DNA of 64,000 bases from Phreatobacter sp. (GCF_016793595.1 NZ_JAEULY010000004.1:248001-312000), one strand, 5' to 3'. Numbered from the stretch's first letter, positions 39,833 to 49,022 are shown. Numbers and translations: made by a program. Notes: generated by a model not told the origin, from the sequence alone.

Positions 39833-40342
39833 ATGCGCCGCATTCTTGCCCTTGCCCTCGCCGCAGCCGTTGCCCTGCCCGCCCTGCCCTCGTTCGCGCA
39901 GTCGCCGGACCTGATCTTCCGGCGCTCCACCGTGTTCCGGCTTCTTTCGCCCAACGACAAGCTGGCCACCTATGGCATCGACGACCCGGACGTGGAGGGC
40001 GTCGCCTGCCACTTCACAGTGCCGGAAAAGGGCGGCTGGGCCGGGACCTTCGGCTTCGCCGAGCAATTGTCGGATGTCTCGCTGGCCTGCCGGCAGATCG
40101 GCCCGATCCGCTTCCGCAACCGCGCGAGCCAGGGCGATGTCGTGTTCCGCGAGGGCCGCTCGTTCTTCTTCAAGCGCGTGCAGATCGTCCGTGGCTGCGA
40201 CGCCCGCCGCAACGTGCTGGTCTATATGATCTATTCGGACAAGCTGATCGACGGATCGCCACAGAACTCGACCTCCACCGTGCCGATCATGCCCTGGGGC
40301 CAGCAGGGCGACATCCAGCGGTGCGGCGAATTCATCTCCTAA
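39833..40342 (+). CDS. creA: CreA family periplasmic protein
   Basis: A 169-residue exported protein with signal MRRILALALAAAVALPALPSFAQ, and the CreA pattern: DPDVEGVACHFTVPEKGGW, SLACRQIGPIRF, and KRVQIVRGCDARRNVLVYMIYSDKLIDGSPQNS. The function of CreA is unknown. Its short distance from another exported protein gene on the same strand may mean shared transcription. Confidence 0.9.
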   Translation: MRRILALALAAAVALPALPSFAQSPDLIFRRSTVFRLLSPNDKLATYGIDDPDVEGVACHFTVPEKGGWAGTFGFAEQLSDVSLACRQIGPIRFRNRASQGDVVFREGRSFFFKRVQIVRGCDARRNVLVYMIYSDKLIDGSPQNSTSTVPIMPWGQQGDIQRCGEFIS

Positions 40343-40449
40343 CGAGCAGCCCCGTGCATTTCCTGCGTTTCCATGGATGACATCGGGGCGGCGACGCGCT
40401 GAAAGACGCCCGTAGCATATCTCTGGTCAACGCCCCGCCGGAGACGCCC

Positions 40450-40902
40450 ATGTCACGCAGCATCCTTGCCCTCGCCGCCATGGCCTGTCTGTTGGCGGTC
40501 CCCGCCCAGGCGACGGGCGGCATCTCCTGCGACGCGGACGACCGCTCGGCGAAGTTCACCATCGGCAGTCCCATCGGCCGCTCGACGGGCGGCTCCTTCT
40601 ACCAGTTCGCGGGAGAGCTGGAGTTGCGTGGCGCCAATGTCGCCGCCGACTTCCGGAAGGTGACGCTCATCAAGGACCACCTGACCCAGAGCTGGTTCGA
40701 CGCACGCGATCTGAAGATGCACGTCCATTTCGAACGCGAGGGTGAGCCGCATGGCACCATCGACCTGACCGTCGAGGCGCGTGGCAACGCCGAGGCAGAA
40801 ACCTGGCGCGGTCGCTATGTGTTGAGCATCGGCGAGACGGTGAACGGCGAGTTCCGCACCCGCCGCGTGACCGGTCGCGTCTCCTGTTCGATCGAAGGGT
40901 GA
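40450..40902 (+). CDS. Small exported protein, unknown
   Basis: A 150-residue protein with signal peptide MSRSILALAAMACLLAVPAQA and a mature part with two cysteines (ISCDADD near the start and RVSCSIEG at the end) that could form a disulfide. The middle is beta-rich (TVEARGNAEAETWRGRYVLSIGE). No family was recognised. It lies upstream of the cysS leader region. Confidence 0.75.
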   Translation: MSRSILALAAMACLLAVPAQATGGISCDADDRSAKFTIGSPIGRSTGGSFYQFAGELELRGANVAADFRKVTLIKDHLTQSWFDARDLKMHVHFEREGEPHGTIDLTVEARGNAEAETWRGRYVLSIGETVNGEFRTRRVTGRVSCSIEG

Positions 40903-40905
40903 TGC

Positions 40906-40935
40906 TTGACGCGCGGGCCGGCTTCTGCGCTATCT
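40906..40935 (+). promoter_or_regulatory. Possible promoter before the cysS leader
   Basis: TTGACG at 40906-40911 followed, 18 bases later, by CTATCT at 40930-40935. This would start transcription close to the mini-ORF ATG at 40943, giving a leaderless mRNA. The minus-10 match is weak. Confidence 0.35.
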
Positions 40936-40942
40936 CTCGCCC

Positions 40943-40984
40943 ATGAACGGTTTTTCGATCCTCATCGGGATTATTTGCGGCTAA
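40943..40984 (+). CDS. Candidate cysteine leader peptide upstream of cysS
   Basis: A 13-codon open frame, MNGFSILIGIICG, ending TAA. It is AT-richer than its surroundings, lies 95 bases before cysS, and carries a cysteine codon (TGC) two codons before the stop. The following bases contain a 10-bp inverted repeat, so translation of the leader could set the folding of the cysS 5' region. One Cys codon is few for classical attenuation. There is no visible ribosome-binding site, but leaderless starts are known for alphaproteobacterial leader peptides. Confidence 0.4.
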   Translation: MNGFSILIGIICG

Positions 40985-40990
40985 GCGTTT

Positions 40991-41053
40991 CGCTGGCCGG
41001 TCGCCGTTCTTTGCCAAACTGACAAGCGCAAAAGATCACGCACCCGGCCAGCG
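40991..41053 (+). promoter_or_regulatory. 10-bp inverted repeat in the cysS 5' leader
   Basis: CGCTGGCCGG at 40991-41000 pairs perfectly with CCGGCCAGCG at 41044-41053 around a 43-base loop. It begins 6 bases after the mini-ORF stop and ends 26 bases before the cysS ATG. It could control access to the ribosome-binding site. Confidence 0.5.
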
Positions 41054-41079
41054 GCGCGCGATGCTTTGCGGAGACGGTT

Positions 41080-42507
41080 ATGGCGATCAGGCTCTACAAC
41101 ACGCTGACGCGGTCGAAGGACGAGTTCCGTCCGATCGATCCTGACAACGTCCGCATGTATGTCTGCGGCCCCACCGTCTATGACGACGCCCATATCGGCA
41201 ATGCGCGGCCGGTCATCGTCTTCGACCTGCTCTACCGGCTGCTGCGGCACGAATACGGCGCCGATCACGTCACCTATGCCCGCAACATCACGGACCTCGA
41301 CGACAAGATCAACAAGCGCGCCCACGAGCGCGGCGTCACGATCCGCGAGCTGACGGAAGGCACGACGGCGCGCTTCCACGCGGCCATCGACGCCCTCGGC
41401 GCGCTCAGGCCGACCGTCGAGCCGCGCGCCACCGACCATATCGAGGAGATGAAAGCGCTCTGCGAGAAACTGGTCGCTAGCGGCCACGCCTATGTCGCCG
41501 AGGACCACGTGCTGTTCTCGGTGCCGGACATGCCGGCTTACGGCCGCCTGTCGCAGCGGCCGCTGGACGACATGATCGCCGGCGCGCGCGTCGACGTCGC
41601 GCCCTACAAGCGCTCGGAAATGGACTTCGTGCTCTGGAAGCCGAGCACCGAGGCGCATGAGCCCGGCTGGCCGAGCCCGTGCGGCATAGCCCAGCCGGGG
41701 CGACCGGGCTGGCATATCGAGTGCTCGGCCATGAGCTGGAAGCATCTCGGCGAGGTCTTCGACATCCATGGCGGCGGCATCGATCTCGTCTTTCCCCACC
41801 ACGAAAACGAGGTGGCGCAGACGACCTGCGCCTTCGGTCATCAGGTCATGGCCAATGTCTGGATGCATAACGGCTTCCTGCAGGTCGAGGGCGAGAAGAT
41901 GTCCAAGAGCCTCGGGAATTTCGTGACGATCGATGATCTCCTGAGCACGACGAAATTCGGCGGGCAGTTTTGGGATGGCGCTGTTCTGCGCCTCGCAATG
42001 CTGCAAACGCACTATCGTCAGCCCATCGACTGGACAGTCCGACGCCTCGAAGACAGCGAAGCTACGTTGATCGACTGGACGAACCGGCGGCACGACATTC
42101 TCAATGCATTCGGATCAGAAATTGAGATCGGCCTAGAGAACGACGTCGATGACAAAATAATCCGGTCACTCCAGGATGATCTAAACACGCATCTTGCAAT
42201 CGCTAGATTACATGAACTCTCAAACGCCTTCGCTTTGAGAGGAGAACGTGCAGTCGGGCGATCCTTCTTGGCGTCAACCGCTCTTTTAGGACTGCGGTTT
42301 CTTCCATTCGAAACACCGTCACTAAGTGATGAACGAAGAGATGCCATCGCAATTCTCGTCGCCGCCCGCCTCGCCGCCCGCAAGGCCAGGAACTTCGCGG
42401 AATCCGACCGCATCCGCGACGAACTGGTGGCCATGGGCATCCAGCTGATGGACGGCAAGGACCCGGCGACCGGCGAGATCGTGACCACGTGGGAGGTGAT
42501 GCGGTGA
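41080..42507 (+). CDS. cysS: Cysteinyl-tRNA synthetase (mosaic composition in its 3' half)
   Basis: Charges tRNA-Cys. The 475-residue protein has the [19 protein letters not shown] start (zinc Cys and HIGN motif), [19 protein letters not shown] and the [11 protein letters not shown] loop. Oddly, about 41930-42355 is much less GC-rich than the rest: 26 of 60 bases in 42181-42240 are G or C, against 45 of 60 in 42361-42420. The frame stays intact and the product looks complete. This part covers the end of the catalytic core and the anticodon-side helices. It suggests replacement by recombination with a less GC-rich cysS. The GFA gene follows with a GTGA overlap. Confidence 0.95.
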   Translation: MAIRLYNTLTRSKDEFRPIDPDNVRMYVCGPTVYDDAHIGNARPVIVFDLLYRLLRHEYGADHVTYARNITDLDDKINKRAHERGVTIRELTEGTTARFHAAIDALGALRPTVEPRATDHIEEMKALCEKLVASGHAYVAEDHVLFSVPDMPAYGRLSQRPLDDMIAGARVDVAPYKRSEMDFVLWKPSTEAHEPGWPSPCGIAQPGRPGWHIECSAMSWKHLGEVFDIHGGGIDLVFPHHENEVAQTTCAFGHQVMANVWMHNGFLQVEGEKMSKSLGNFVTIDDLLSTTKFGGQFWDGAVLRLAMLQTHYRQPIDWTVRRLEDSEATLIDWTNRRHDILNAFGSEIEIGLENDVDDKIIRSLQDDLNTHLAIARLHELSNAFALRGERAVGRSFLASTALLGLRFLPFETPSLSDERRDAIAILVAARLAARKARNFAESDRIRDELVAMGIQLMDGKDPATGEIVTTWEVMR

Positions 42508-42974
42508 CCCGCATCACCGGCGGCTGCCAGTGCGGCGCGGTACGCTATGCCTGCGATACGCTGGACAAGGCCTCGATCTGTCATTGCCGCATGTGCCAGA
42601 AGGCGAGCGGCGGCTATTTCGCCCCTTTCAGCGTCGCGCAGGGACTCGTCTGGACCCGCGGCGAGCCGAAGCGTTTCGCAAGTTCGAACATGGCGCGGCG
42701 CGGCTTCTGCGCCGATTGCGGCACGCCGCTGACCTACGAATATGACGACGTCATCGACGTGTCTCTCGGTTCGCTGGACGATCCGGCTGCCTTCCCGCCG
42801 ATCGTGCAGATCGGGCTTGAAAGCCGTCTGGCCTTCGTTGCCGACCTGCCGGCGCTGCCCGTCCGCGACCTGGCCACGAGCGCCGAGTCTGCCGCCTTCC
42901 TCGCACAAGTCATCTCCCGCCAGCATCCCGATCACGACACGGAGGTCTGGCCGCCGGCCGACCGCACGCCATGA
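42504..42974 (+). CDS. GFA / CENP-V-like zinc-binding protein
   Basis: A 156-residue protein starting at GTG overlapping the cysS stop ([18 protein letters not shown]). Cysteines follow the GFA pattern: [25 protein letters not shown], and [12 protein letters not shown]. Some family members spontaneously bind glutathione-formaldehyde adducts; most are uncharacterised. It is coupled at both ends, to cysS and to cimA (ATGA). Confidence 0.9.
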   Translation: MTRITGGCQCGAVRYACDTLDKASICHCRMCQKASGGYFAPFSVAQGLVWTRGEPKRFASSNMARRGFCADCGTPLTYEYDDVIDVSLGSLDDPAAFPPIVQIGLESRLAFVADLPALPVRDLATSAESAAFLAQVISRQHPDHDTEVWPPADRTP

Positions 42975-44584
42975 CCCTTGAGACCACAACCGAACCCGAG
43001 CGCCTCTACCTGTTCGACACGACGCTGCGCGACGGCGCGCAGACGACCGGTGTCGACTTCTCGCTCGACGACAAGCGCAAGATCGCCGCGCTGCTGGACG
43101 ATCTCGGCCTCGACTATGTCGAGGGCGGCTATCCCGGCGCGAACCCCACCGACACCGCCCTTTTCGCGGAAAAGCGCGAGCTGAACGCCCGTTTCACGGC
43201 CTTCGGCATGACCAAGCGCGCCGGGCGCTCGGCGGCCAACGACCCCGGCGTCGCGGCGCTCCTGGAGGCCAAGGCCGATGCGATCTGCTTCGTCGCCAAG
43301 GCCTGGGACTATCACGTCCATGTCGCGCTCGGCGCGACGCTGGAGGAGAACCTCGACAGCATCCGCGACTCGGTTTCGACCGCAAAAGCGCGCGGGTTCG
43401 AGGTGCTGCTCGATTGCGAGCACTTCTTCGACGGCTTCAAGGCCAATCCCGACTATGCGCTGACCTGCGCGAAGGCGGCCTACGAGGCGGGCGCGCGCTG
43501 GGTCGTGCTCTGCGACACCAATGGCGGCACGTTGCCGGAGGAGGTCGAGGCCATCGTCCGGCAGGTCACCGCCGTTGTCCCCGGCGCCCATCTCGGCATC
43601 CACGCCCATAACGACACCGAACAGGCGGTGGCGAACTCCCTCGCCGCCGTGCGCGCGGGTGCGCGCCAGATCCAGGGCACGCTCAACGGCCTCGGCGAGC
43701 GCTGCGGCAACGCCAACCTGACCTCGCTGATCCCGACGCTGCTGCTGAAGCCCGGCTATGCCGACAGGTTCAGGATCGGCGTGAGCGCGGACAAGCTTAC
43801 CCACCTGACGAAAGCCTCGCGCAAGCTCGACGAACTGCTCAACCGCTCGCCGAACCGCCATGCTCCCTACGTCGGCGCATCCGCCTTCGCCACCAAGGCG
43901 GGCATCCATGCCTCGGCCGTGCTGAAGGAGCCCGAAACCTACGAGCACGTGCCGCCGGAGACGGTAGGCAACCGCCGCCACGTCCTGGTCTCCGAACAGG
44001 CCGGCAAGTCCAACGTGCTCGCCGAACTGGAGCGCGTCGGCCTCACCGTCGCCAAGGACGACCCGCGCGTCATCCGCATCCTCGACGAGGTCAAGGAGCG
44101 CGAGAGCCTCGGCTACGCCTATGAGGGCGCGGACGCCTCGTTCTTCCTGCTCGCCAAGCGCGTCATGGGCGAGGTGCCCGCCTTCTTCGCGGTCGAGCGG
44201 TTCAAGGTCAGCGTCGAGCGCCGCTACAATGCGATGGGCGATCTTGTCACCTTCTCGGAAGCAACGGTGAAGGTGAAGGTCGGCGACGAGGAACTGATCT
44301 CGGTGGCCGAGGGCAACGGCCCGGTCAATGCGCTGGACGCGGCCCTGCGCAAGGATCTCGGTCGGTACCAGCGCTTCATCGACGACCTGGAACTGGTCGA
44401 TTTCCGCGTCCGCATCCTCAATGGCGGCACGGGCGCGGTGACGCGCGTGCTGATCGAGAGCAAGGACGGCCAGGGCGACACATGGACCACGGTCGGCGTG
44501 TCGGCGAACGTGGTCGATGCAAGCTTCCAGGCGCTGACGGACTCGATCACCTACAAGCTGGTGAAGGACGGCGCCGGGGTGTGA
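42971..44584 (+). CDS. cimA: (R)-citramalate synthase
   Basis: Condenses pyruvate and acetyl-CoA to citramalate, the first step of the pyruvate route to isoleucine. The 537-residue protein has the DTTLRDGAQTTG motif, the VVLCDTNGGTLPEEV and GIHAHNDTEQAVANSLAAVRAGARQIQGT metal motif, and the LeuA-type C-terminal dimer domain (FRVRILNGGTGAVTRVLIESKDGQGDTWTTVGVS). It overlaps the GFA stop. ilvA (threonine route to the same precursor) is also in the window. Confidence 0.93.
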   Translation: MTLETTTEPERLYLFDTTLRDGAQTTGVDFSLDDKRKIAALLDDLGLDYVEGGYPGANPTDTALFAEKRELNARFTAFGMTKRAGRSAANDPGVAALLEAKADAICFVAKAWDYHVHVALGATLEENLDSIRDSVSTAKARGFEVLLDCEHFFDGFKANPDYALTCAKAAYEAGARWVVLCDTNGGTLPEEVEAIVRQVTAVVPGAHLGIHAHNDTEQAVANSLAAVRAGARQIQGTLNGLGERCGNANLTSLIPTLLLKPGYADRFRIGVSADKLTHLTKASRKLDELLNRSPNRHAPYVGASAFATKAGIHASAVLKEPETYEHVPPETVGNRRHVLVSEQAGKSNVLAELERVGLTVAKDDPRVIRILDEVKERESLGYAYEGADASFFLLAKRVMGEVPAFFAVERFKVSVERRYNAMGDLVTFSEATVKVKVGDEELISVAEGNGPVNALDAALRKDLGRYQRFIDDLELVDFRVRILNGGTGAVTRVLIESKDGQGDTWTTVGVSANVVDASFQALTDSITYKLVKDGAGV

Positions 44585-44590
44585 GGCCTG

Positions 44591-44878
44591 TCAGAGATGC
44601 TGGTCGATGTCCATGCGCTTGTGCAGGATGCGGATGACATCGACCTGTTCCTCGCCAATGCGGTAGAGGATCAGGTGTGATCCTGCGGAAGAAATCCGTA
44701 TTCCCGCTCTGATCTCGTCGGCCGGTCGGCCCATCCGCGGAAACCGGCAGATTCGCTGCATCACGGCATGCAGTCCGCGAATATAGGCGACGGCCTGATC
44801 GAAACCCCAAGCCTCTTCCGAATAGCTGAAGATGTCGTCGAGGTCGCGCTCGGCTCGTGGCTTCAGCGCCAGCCGCAT
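44591..44878 (-). CDS. parE: ParE/RelE-family toxin
   Basis: A 95-residue toxin of the ParE/RelE fold: LALKPRAERDLDDIFSYSEEAWGFDQAVAYI, GRPADEIRAGIRISSAGSHLILYRIGEEQVDVIRILHKRMDIDQHL. ParE toxins poison gyrase. It overlaps the antitoxin stop by ATGA, so antitoxin and toxin are translationally coupled with antitoxin first. Confidence 0.93.
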   Translation of the reverse strand: MRLALKPRAERDLDDIFSYSEEAWGFDQAVAYIRGLHAVMQRICRFPRMGRPADEIRAGIRISSAGSHLILYRIGEEQVDVIRILHKRMDIDQHL

Positions 44879-45126
44879 CAGGGTTCCGCGCGCCGGTCCG
44901 CCTTGCGGGCGATGAACGCTTCCACGTCAAAGGGCGTCGCGGGTCCGCTGCGGTCGCCCTCATCGACGGCCGTGCGCAAGGCCTCAAGCCGCGCCTCCCG
45001 CTCCTGAAGCAGGCGAAGTCCGGCGCGGACGACATCGCTGGCCGAGCCATAGCGGCCATCGGCCACCTGTTCGTCGATGAAGCGCGTGAAATTCTCGCCG
45101 AGGCTGACGGACGTATTCCTTGACAT
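44878..45126 (-). CDS. parD: ParD-family antitoxin
   Basis: An 82-residue antitoxin with an N-terminal ribbon-helix-helix (NTSVSLGENFTRFIDEQVADGRYGSASDVVRAGLRLLQERE) and a C-terminal toxin-binding tail (PATPFDVEAFIARKADRRAEP). ATG 45126 is used; an upstream in-frame TTG is less likely. It neutralises ParE and represses its own promoter through the palindrome just upstream. Confidence 0.93.
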   Translation of the reverse strand: MSRNTSVSLGENFTRFIDEQVADGRYGSASDVVRAGLRLLQEREARLEALRTAVDEGDRSGPATPFDVEAFIARKADRRAEP

Positions 45127-45132
45127 GGTCAA

Positions 45133-45161
45133 GCTATACCAAAATTTGGTACAACACTCAA
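45133..45161 (-). promoter_or_regulatory. parDE promoter with palindromic operator in the spacer
   Basis: On the minus strand, TTGAGT (45156-45161) and TATAGC (45133-45138) are 17 bases apart. A perfect 15-bp dyad (TACCAAA-A-TTTGGTA, 45137-45151) fills the spacer and touches the minus-10. ParD binding there would block the polymerase. The minus-10 lies 6 bases before the ATG, so the mRNA should be leaderless or nearly so. Confidence 0.75.
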
Positions 45162-45165
45162 CGCC

Positions 45166-45777
45166 TCACATTTTCTCCGTCACGATCGGGTCGTGCTCGG
45201 CCGACAGCGCCCGCTGCGGCAGGCTGGCGACCTGCGCCTGCAGCGTCGGGATGATGTCGCGAACCTCGTCGATGACCGAATATTTCACCTGAAGGCCGGG
45301 GCGGATGAAGCCCTCGTCCTTCATGTGGTCGAGCAGGACGCGCAGCGGGTCCCAGAAGCCGCCGACATTGGCGATGGCGACGGGCTTGGCGTGGCGGCCG
45401 AGCTGCGCCCAGGTGAGCTGTTCGACCAGTTCCTCCAGCGTGCCGATGCCGCCCGGCAGCGCCACGAATGCGTCGGCCTCGGTGAACATGCGCATCTTTC
45501 GGGTGTGCATGTCGGGCACGATGACGAGGTCCATGACGCCGTCGAGCGACATTTCCTTACGCTTGAGGAAATCCGGGATGATGCCGGTGACCTTGCCGCC
45601 GCCGTCGATGACCGCCGAGGCGAGCGCGCCCATCAGGCCGATGCCGCCGCCGCCATAGACGAGCCGGATGCCAGCCTTGGCCATCGCCGCGCCGAATTCC
45701 CTGGCGGCGTTCACGTGGATGTCCGCGTGACCGTTGCCCGAGCCGCAATAGACACAGATGGATGTGATCGTCGCCAT
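45166..45777 (-). CDS. LOG-family nucleoside 5'-monophosphate phosphoribohydrolase
   Basis: A 203-residue protein with ICVYCGSGNG, RLVYGGGGIGLMGALASAV, DMHTRKMRMF and the signature PGGIGTLEELVEQLTW (PGGxGTxxE). LOG enzymes release cytokinin or other bases from nucleotides; older annotations call them lysine decarboxylases, which is unsupported. The ATG at 45777 starts the conserved sequence. Confidence 0.93.
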   Translation of the reverse strand: MATITSICVYCGSGNGHADIHVNAAREFGAAMAKAGIRLVYGGGGIGLMGALASAVIDGGGKVTGIIPDFLKRKEMSLDGVMDLVIVPDMHTRKMRMFTEADAFVALPGGIGTLEELVEQLTWAQLGRHAKPVAIANVGGFWDPLRVLLDHMKDEGFIRPGLQVKYSVIDEVRDIIPTLQAQVASLPQRALSAEHDPIVTEKM

Positions 45778-45965
45778 GGCGGCCTCTTCCGGCATCGGGC
45801 CCGCATCCGGGCCGCTTGAATCGTCCTTGAACAGACCATAGCGCCCATGCGCGGCGAGGTCAGCCATGCATTGCCGGCCGCCGGCAGTCTCTTCCCCTGC
45901 CCGCCCTTGTGATTATATCGGTTCCAGAGAAGAACGGCCTCCGGCCGACCAGGGAAGCAGACAAC

Positions 45966-47927
45966 TTGTCCTCCAGCGCCGATCCGACCGCGGCCCCCGC
46001 CGCCGCCCGCGTTTCCGCGGAGGGCGGCGCGCTGACTCGCACCATCGTCCATCTCTGGCCGTTCATCTGGCCCGGCGAGCGTCCGGACCTCAAGGCGCGC
46101 GTCGTCTGGGCCATGGTGCTGCTGGTTGTCGCCAAGCTCGTCACCATGGTCGTGCCGTTCACCTTCAAATGGGCGACGGACGCCCTCGCAGCACCGAAGG
46201 TCGAGATGACCTCGTGGTGGGCCTGGCTCATCGCGGCGCCCGTGGCGCTGACAGCCTCCTACGGAATCACCCGCATCCTGATGGCGCTGGTGACGCAGGG
46301 GCGCGACGCCCTGTTCGCCAAGGTTTCCATGCACGCCGTCAGGCGGCTGGCGCTGATCACCTTCGAGCACATGCACGCCCTGTCGCTGCGCTTCCACCTG
46401 GAGCGCAAGACCGGTGGCCTTACGCGCGTGCTCGAGCGCGGGCGCAACGCCATCGAGACCATCGTCAGGATGATCATCCTGCAGCTCGCGCCGACGATCC
46501 TGGAGCTCGCACTGATCGTCGGCGTCCTGTTATGGATGTTCGACTGGCGCTATGTCGTGGTGATCCTCGCCACCGTCGCGGCCTATCTCGCCTTCACCTA
46601 TGCCGCCACCGAATGGCGCATCGCCATCCGCCGCGACATGAACGACAGCGACACCAACGCCAACGTCAAGGCGATCGACTCGCTGCTCAATTACGAGACC
46701 GTGAAATATTTCTCGGCGGAGGAGCGTGAGAAGGCTCGCTACGACGTCTCGATGGCGCGCTATGAGAAGGCCTCGACCAAGGCGCTGACCTCGCTCGCCG
46801 TGCTGAACGCGGGGCAGGCCGCGATCTTCACGGTCGGCATGACCATCTGCATGGCCATGTGCGCGGTGGACATCGCAGCCGGACGGAACACGGTCGGCGA
46901 CTTCGTCATGATCAACGCGATGATGATCCAGCTCTACCAGCCGCTGAATTTCATGGGCATGGTCTATCGCGAGATCAAGCAGGCGGTGACCGACATCGAG
47001 GCGATGTTCGCGATCCTCGGCCGCAACCCCGAGATCAAGGACAGGACCGGGGCGCAGCCGCTGGCTGTCGGCGGCGGCACGATCCGCTTCGAGAATGTGC
47101 ATTTCGCCTACGACCCGGCGCGGCCGATCCTGAAGGGCGTCTCGTTCGAGGTTCCGGCGGGCAAGACCATCGCCATTGTCGGGCCGTCGGGCGCGGGCAA
47201 ATCGACCATCTCACGCCTGCTGTTCCGCTTCTACGACATCGCCGAAGGGCGCATTTCCATCGACGGACAGGATATCCGCGACATCACCCAGTCGTCGCTG
47301 CGCCAGGCCATCGGCATGGTTCCGCAGGACACCGTACTGTTCAACGACACGATCCGCTACAACATCCGCTACGGCCGCTGGGATGCCAGCGACGCGGAGG
47401 TGGAGGAGGCCGCCCGCCTCGCGCAGATCGACGCCTTCATCCGCCGCAGCCCCATGGGCTACGAGACCGAAGTCGGCGAGCGCGGCCTCAAGCTCTCGGG
47501 CGGCGAGAAGCAGCGCGTGGCCATCGCGCGCACCATGCTGAAATCGCCGCCGATCCTGGTGCTGGACGAGGCGACATCGGCGCTCGACAGCCATACCGAG
47601 CAGGAGATCCAGGGCGCGCTCGACCGGATCGCCGAGAACCGCACCGCCATCGTCATCGCGCACCGCCTGTCGACGGTGGTCGATGCCGACGAGATCATCG
47701 TCCTCGACGGCGGCAGGGTGGCCGAGCGCGGCACGCATGCGGACCTGCTTGCCAAGGGCGGCCTCTATGCCGGATTGTGGAACCGCCAGCGCGAGGCTGC
47801 CGAGGCAGAGGAGAAGATCGCCGGGCTCGATCGCGGCATACCCGCGCGGTCGCAGGAGGCTGCCCCGGATTCGCCCGACCACAATGGTGCCATGAGCACA
47901 CTGCCGCCGCGCGCCGCGGCGGAATGA
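45966..47927 (+). CDS. Atm1-type ABC exporter (half-transporter)
   Basis: A 653-residue membrane exporter with a fused ATPase: six-helix membrane domain (ARVVWAMVLLVVAKLVTMVVPFTFKWATDAL to about residue 340), then Walker A GPSGAGKST, signature LSGGEKQR and Walker B ILVLDEATSALD. The sequence closely follows mitochondrial Atm1/HMT1-like exporters of glutathione-related compounds and heavy-metal conjugates. The start is TTG 45966, chosen for the AGGGAAG ribosome site; GTG 45909 would add 19 residues without such a site. The next gene overlaps by ATGA. Confidence 0.92.
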   Translation: MSSSADPTAAPAAARVSAEGGALTRTIVHLWPFIWPGERPDLKARVVWAMVLLVVAKLVTMVVPFTFKWATDALAAPKVEMTSWWAWLIAAPVALTASYGITRILMALVTQGRDALFAKVSMHAVRRLALITFEHMHALSLRFHLERKTGGLTRVLERGRNAIETIVRMIILQLAPTILELALIVGVLLWMFDWRYVVVILATVAAYLAFTYAATEWRIAIRRDMNDSDTNANVKAIDSLLNYETVKYFSAEEREKARYDVSMARYEKASTKALTSLAVLNAGQAAIFTVGMTICMAMCAVDIAAGRNTVGDFVMINAMMIQLYQPLNFMGMVYREIKQAVTDIEAMFAILGRNPEIKDRTGAQPLAVGGGTIRFENVHFAYDPARPILKGVSFEVPAGKTIAIVGPSGAGKSTISRLLFRFYDIAEGRISIDGQDIRDITQSSLRQAIGMVPQDTVLFNDTIRYNIRYGRWDASDAEVEEAARLAQIDAFIRRSPMGYETEVGERGLKLSGGEKQRVAIARTMLKSPPILVLDEATSALDSHTEQEIQGALDRIAENRTAIVIAHRLSTVVDADEIIVLDGGRVAERGTHADLLAKGGLYAGLWNRQREAAEAEEKIAGLDRGIPARSQEAAPDSPDHNGAMSTLPPRAAAE

Positions 47928-48697
47928 ACGAAGGCAAGAACGGATCGCCGGACCGGCAGAGCATGGTCGAGACACGAGAACGCCCGCTGTCGCTGTCCTA
48001 CCGCCGTCCCGCGGACAGGTCGGAGCATGCCGTGCTCGAACAGGCGCTGGATGGCCTGCGGCATGACGCGCAGTCCGACCTTGCCGAGGTCGGCTCCGGA
48101 CTCGGCCTCGGGGCGATCACCCTCCTCTTCATCGGCCCCGTGGCGCTGCTCGTCGCCTGGATGCTGCAATTCGCGACCGGCATCGCCTTGGGCACCGACC
48201 GCACATGGCTCGCGGCGGCGCTGCTCTGGCTCGGCGGCTGGGCCGCGATGAGCGCCTGGCGCGTCATGACCCGCCGCGGCCGGATGAGCGCGCTCCGCCG
48301 GGCGCTGATGGCCGATATCGCGGAAGGCGAGGTGCAGGAGGAAAGCTGGCGCTTCGTCGAGGCAATCGGCTTCCAGGAGGCGGAGAAGCTGCCGCTGCTC
48401 TATCTGGTCCATGCCGACAACGGCGCGACCGTCGCCTTCGAGGAGACGAGGCTCGTCGGGCGCGAGCGCTCGCCGAACGAGGCCATGTTCTCGTCCGCGC
48501 CCTCGGATGCGGTGCTGGTGCGCGGGCCCAAATCCGGCCTGCTGGTCAGCGAGAACTATTCGGGGCCGAGCCTGCCGCTGCTCGACATCCATCCGATGAA
48601 GCTCGCGCGCGAAGACCGGCCCGTCCACGGCACGGTGCTGGACCGGCCGTGGATGGCGGTGACGCCCTGGCTGACGGGCCGCTCGACGATCGGCTGA
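47924..48697 (+). CDS. Two-helix membrane protein coupled to the Atm1-type exporter
   Basis: A 257-residue protein starting MNEGKNGSPDRQ. It has a cytoplasmic N-terminus, two hydrophobic helices (LGAITLLFIGPVALLVAWML and TWLAAALLWLGGWAAMSAW), and a soluble C-terminal part with ADNGATVAFEETRLVG. No family was recognised. The ATGA overlap with the exporter indicates a functional or structural link; the frame is open upstream within the exporter but has no meaning there. Confidence 0.75.
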   Translation: MNEGKNGSPDRQSMVETRERPLSLSYRRPADRSEHAVLEQALDGLRHDAQSDLAEVGSGLGLGAITLLFIGPVALLVAWMLQFATGIALGTDRTWLAAALLWLGGWAAMSAWRVMTRRGRMSALRRALMADIAEGEVQEESWRFVEAIGFQEAEKLPLLYLVHADNGATVAFEETRLVGRERSPNEAMFSSAPSDAVLVRGPKSGLLVSENYSGPSLPLLDIHPMKLAREDRPVHGTVLDRPWMAVTPWLTGRSTIG

Positions 48698-48800
48698 CAG
48701 CGATCAGCGCCTGACGTTCCGGGGTCTGGGGACCGCGAGCAGCAGGCCGGCGCCGCCGGTTCGCCCCGTCGCCGTTTCACGCCGACGACCCCTGCCGCCG

Positions 48801-49022
48801 TCACATGTTTCCGCCGGGCTGTTTCGCTCCCCCGGCGCCGCGCGCGAGAGCAATCGCCTCGGCCAGCACACCGGCATCGCCGATATGGTTGGCGAGGATC
48901 AGCACGAGGCGCGCGTTGAGCTCGGCGCTCTGATCGGCCGAAAGCCCGCGTTGCGCCTCGACCAGCAGGCGGAAGGCAGCATCCGGGTCGGCGAAACGCG
49001 AGGTCGTGTCGAGGCCGGTCAT
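48801..49022 (-). CDS. DUF2783-containing small protein
   Basis: A 73-residue protein with FADPDAAFRLLVEAQRGLSADQSAELNARLVLILANHIGD, the DUF2783 pattern. These small proteins typically lie beside flavin monooxygenases of aromatic catabolism, as here (about 90 bases after the monooxygenase stop). The role may be as a subunit or chaperone; unproven. Confidence 0.85.
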   Translation of the reverse strand: MTGLDTTSRFADPDAAFRLLVEAQRGLSADQSAELNARLVLILANHIGDAGVLAEAIALARGAGGAKQPGGNM

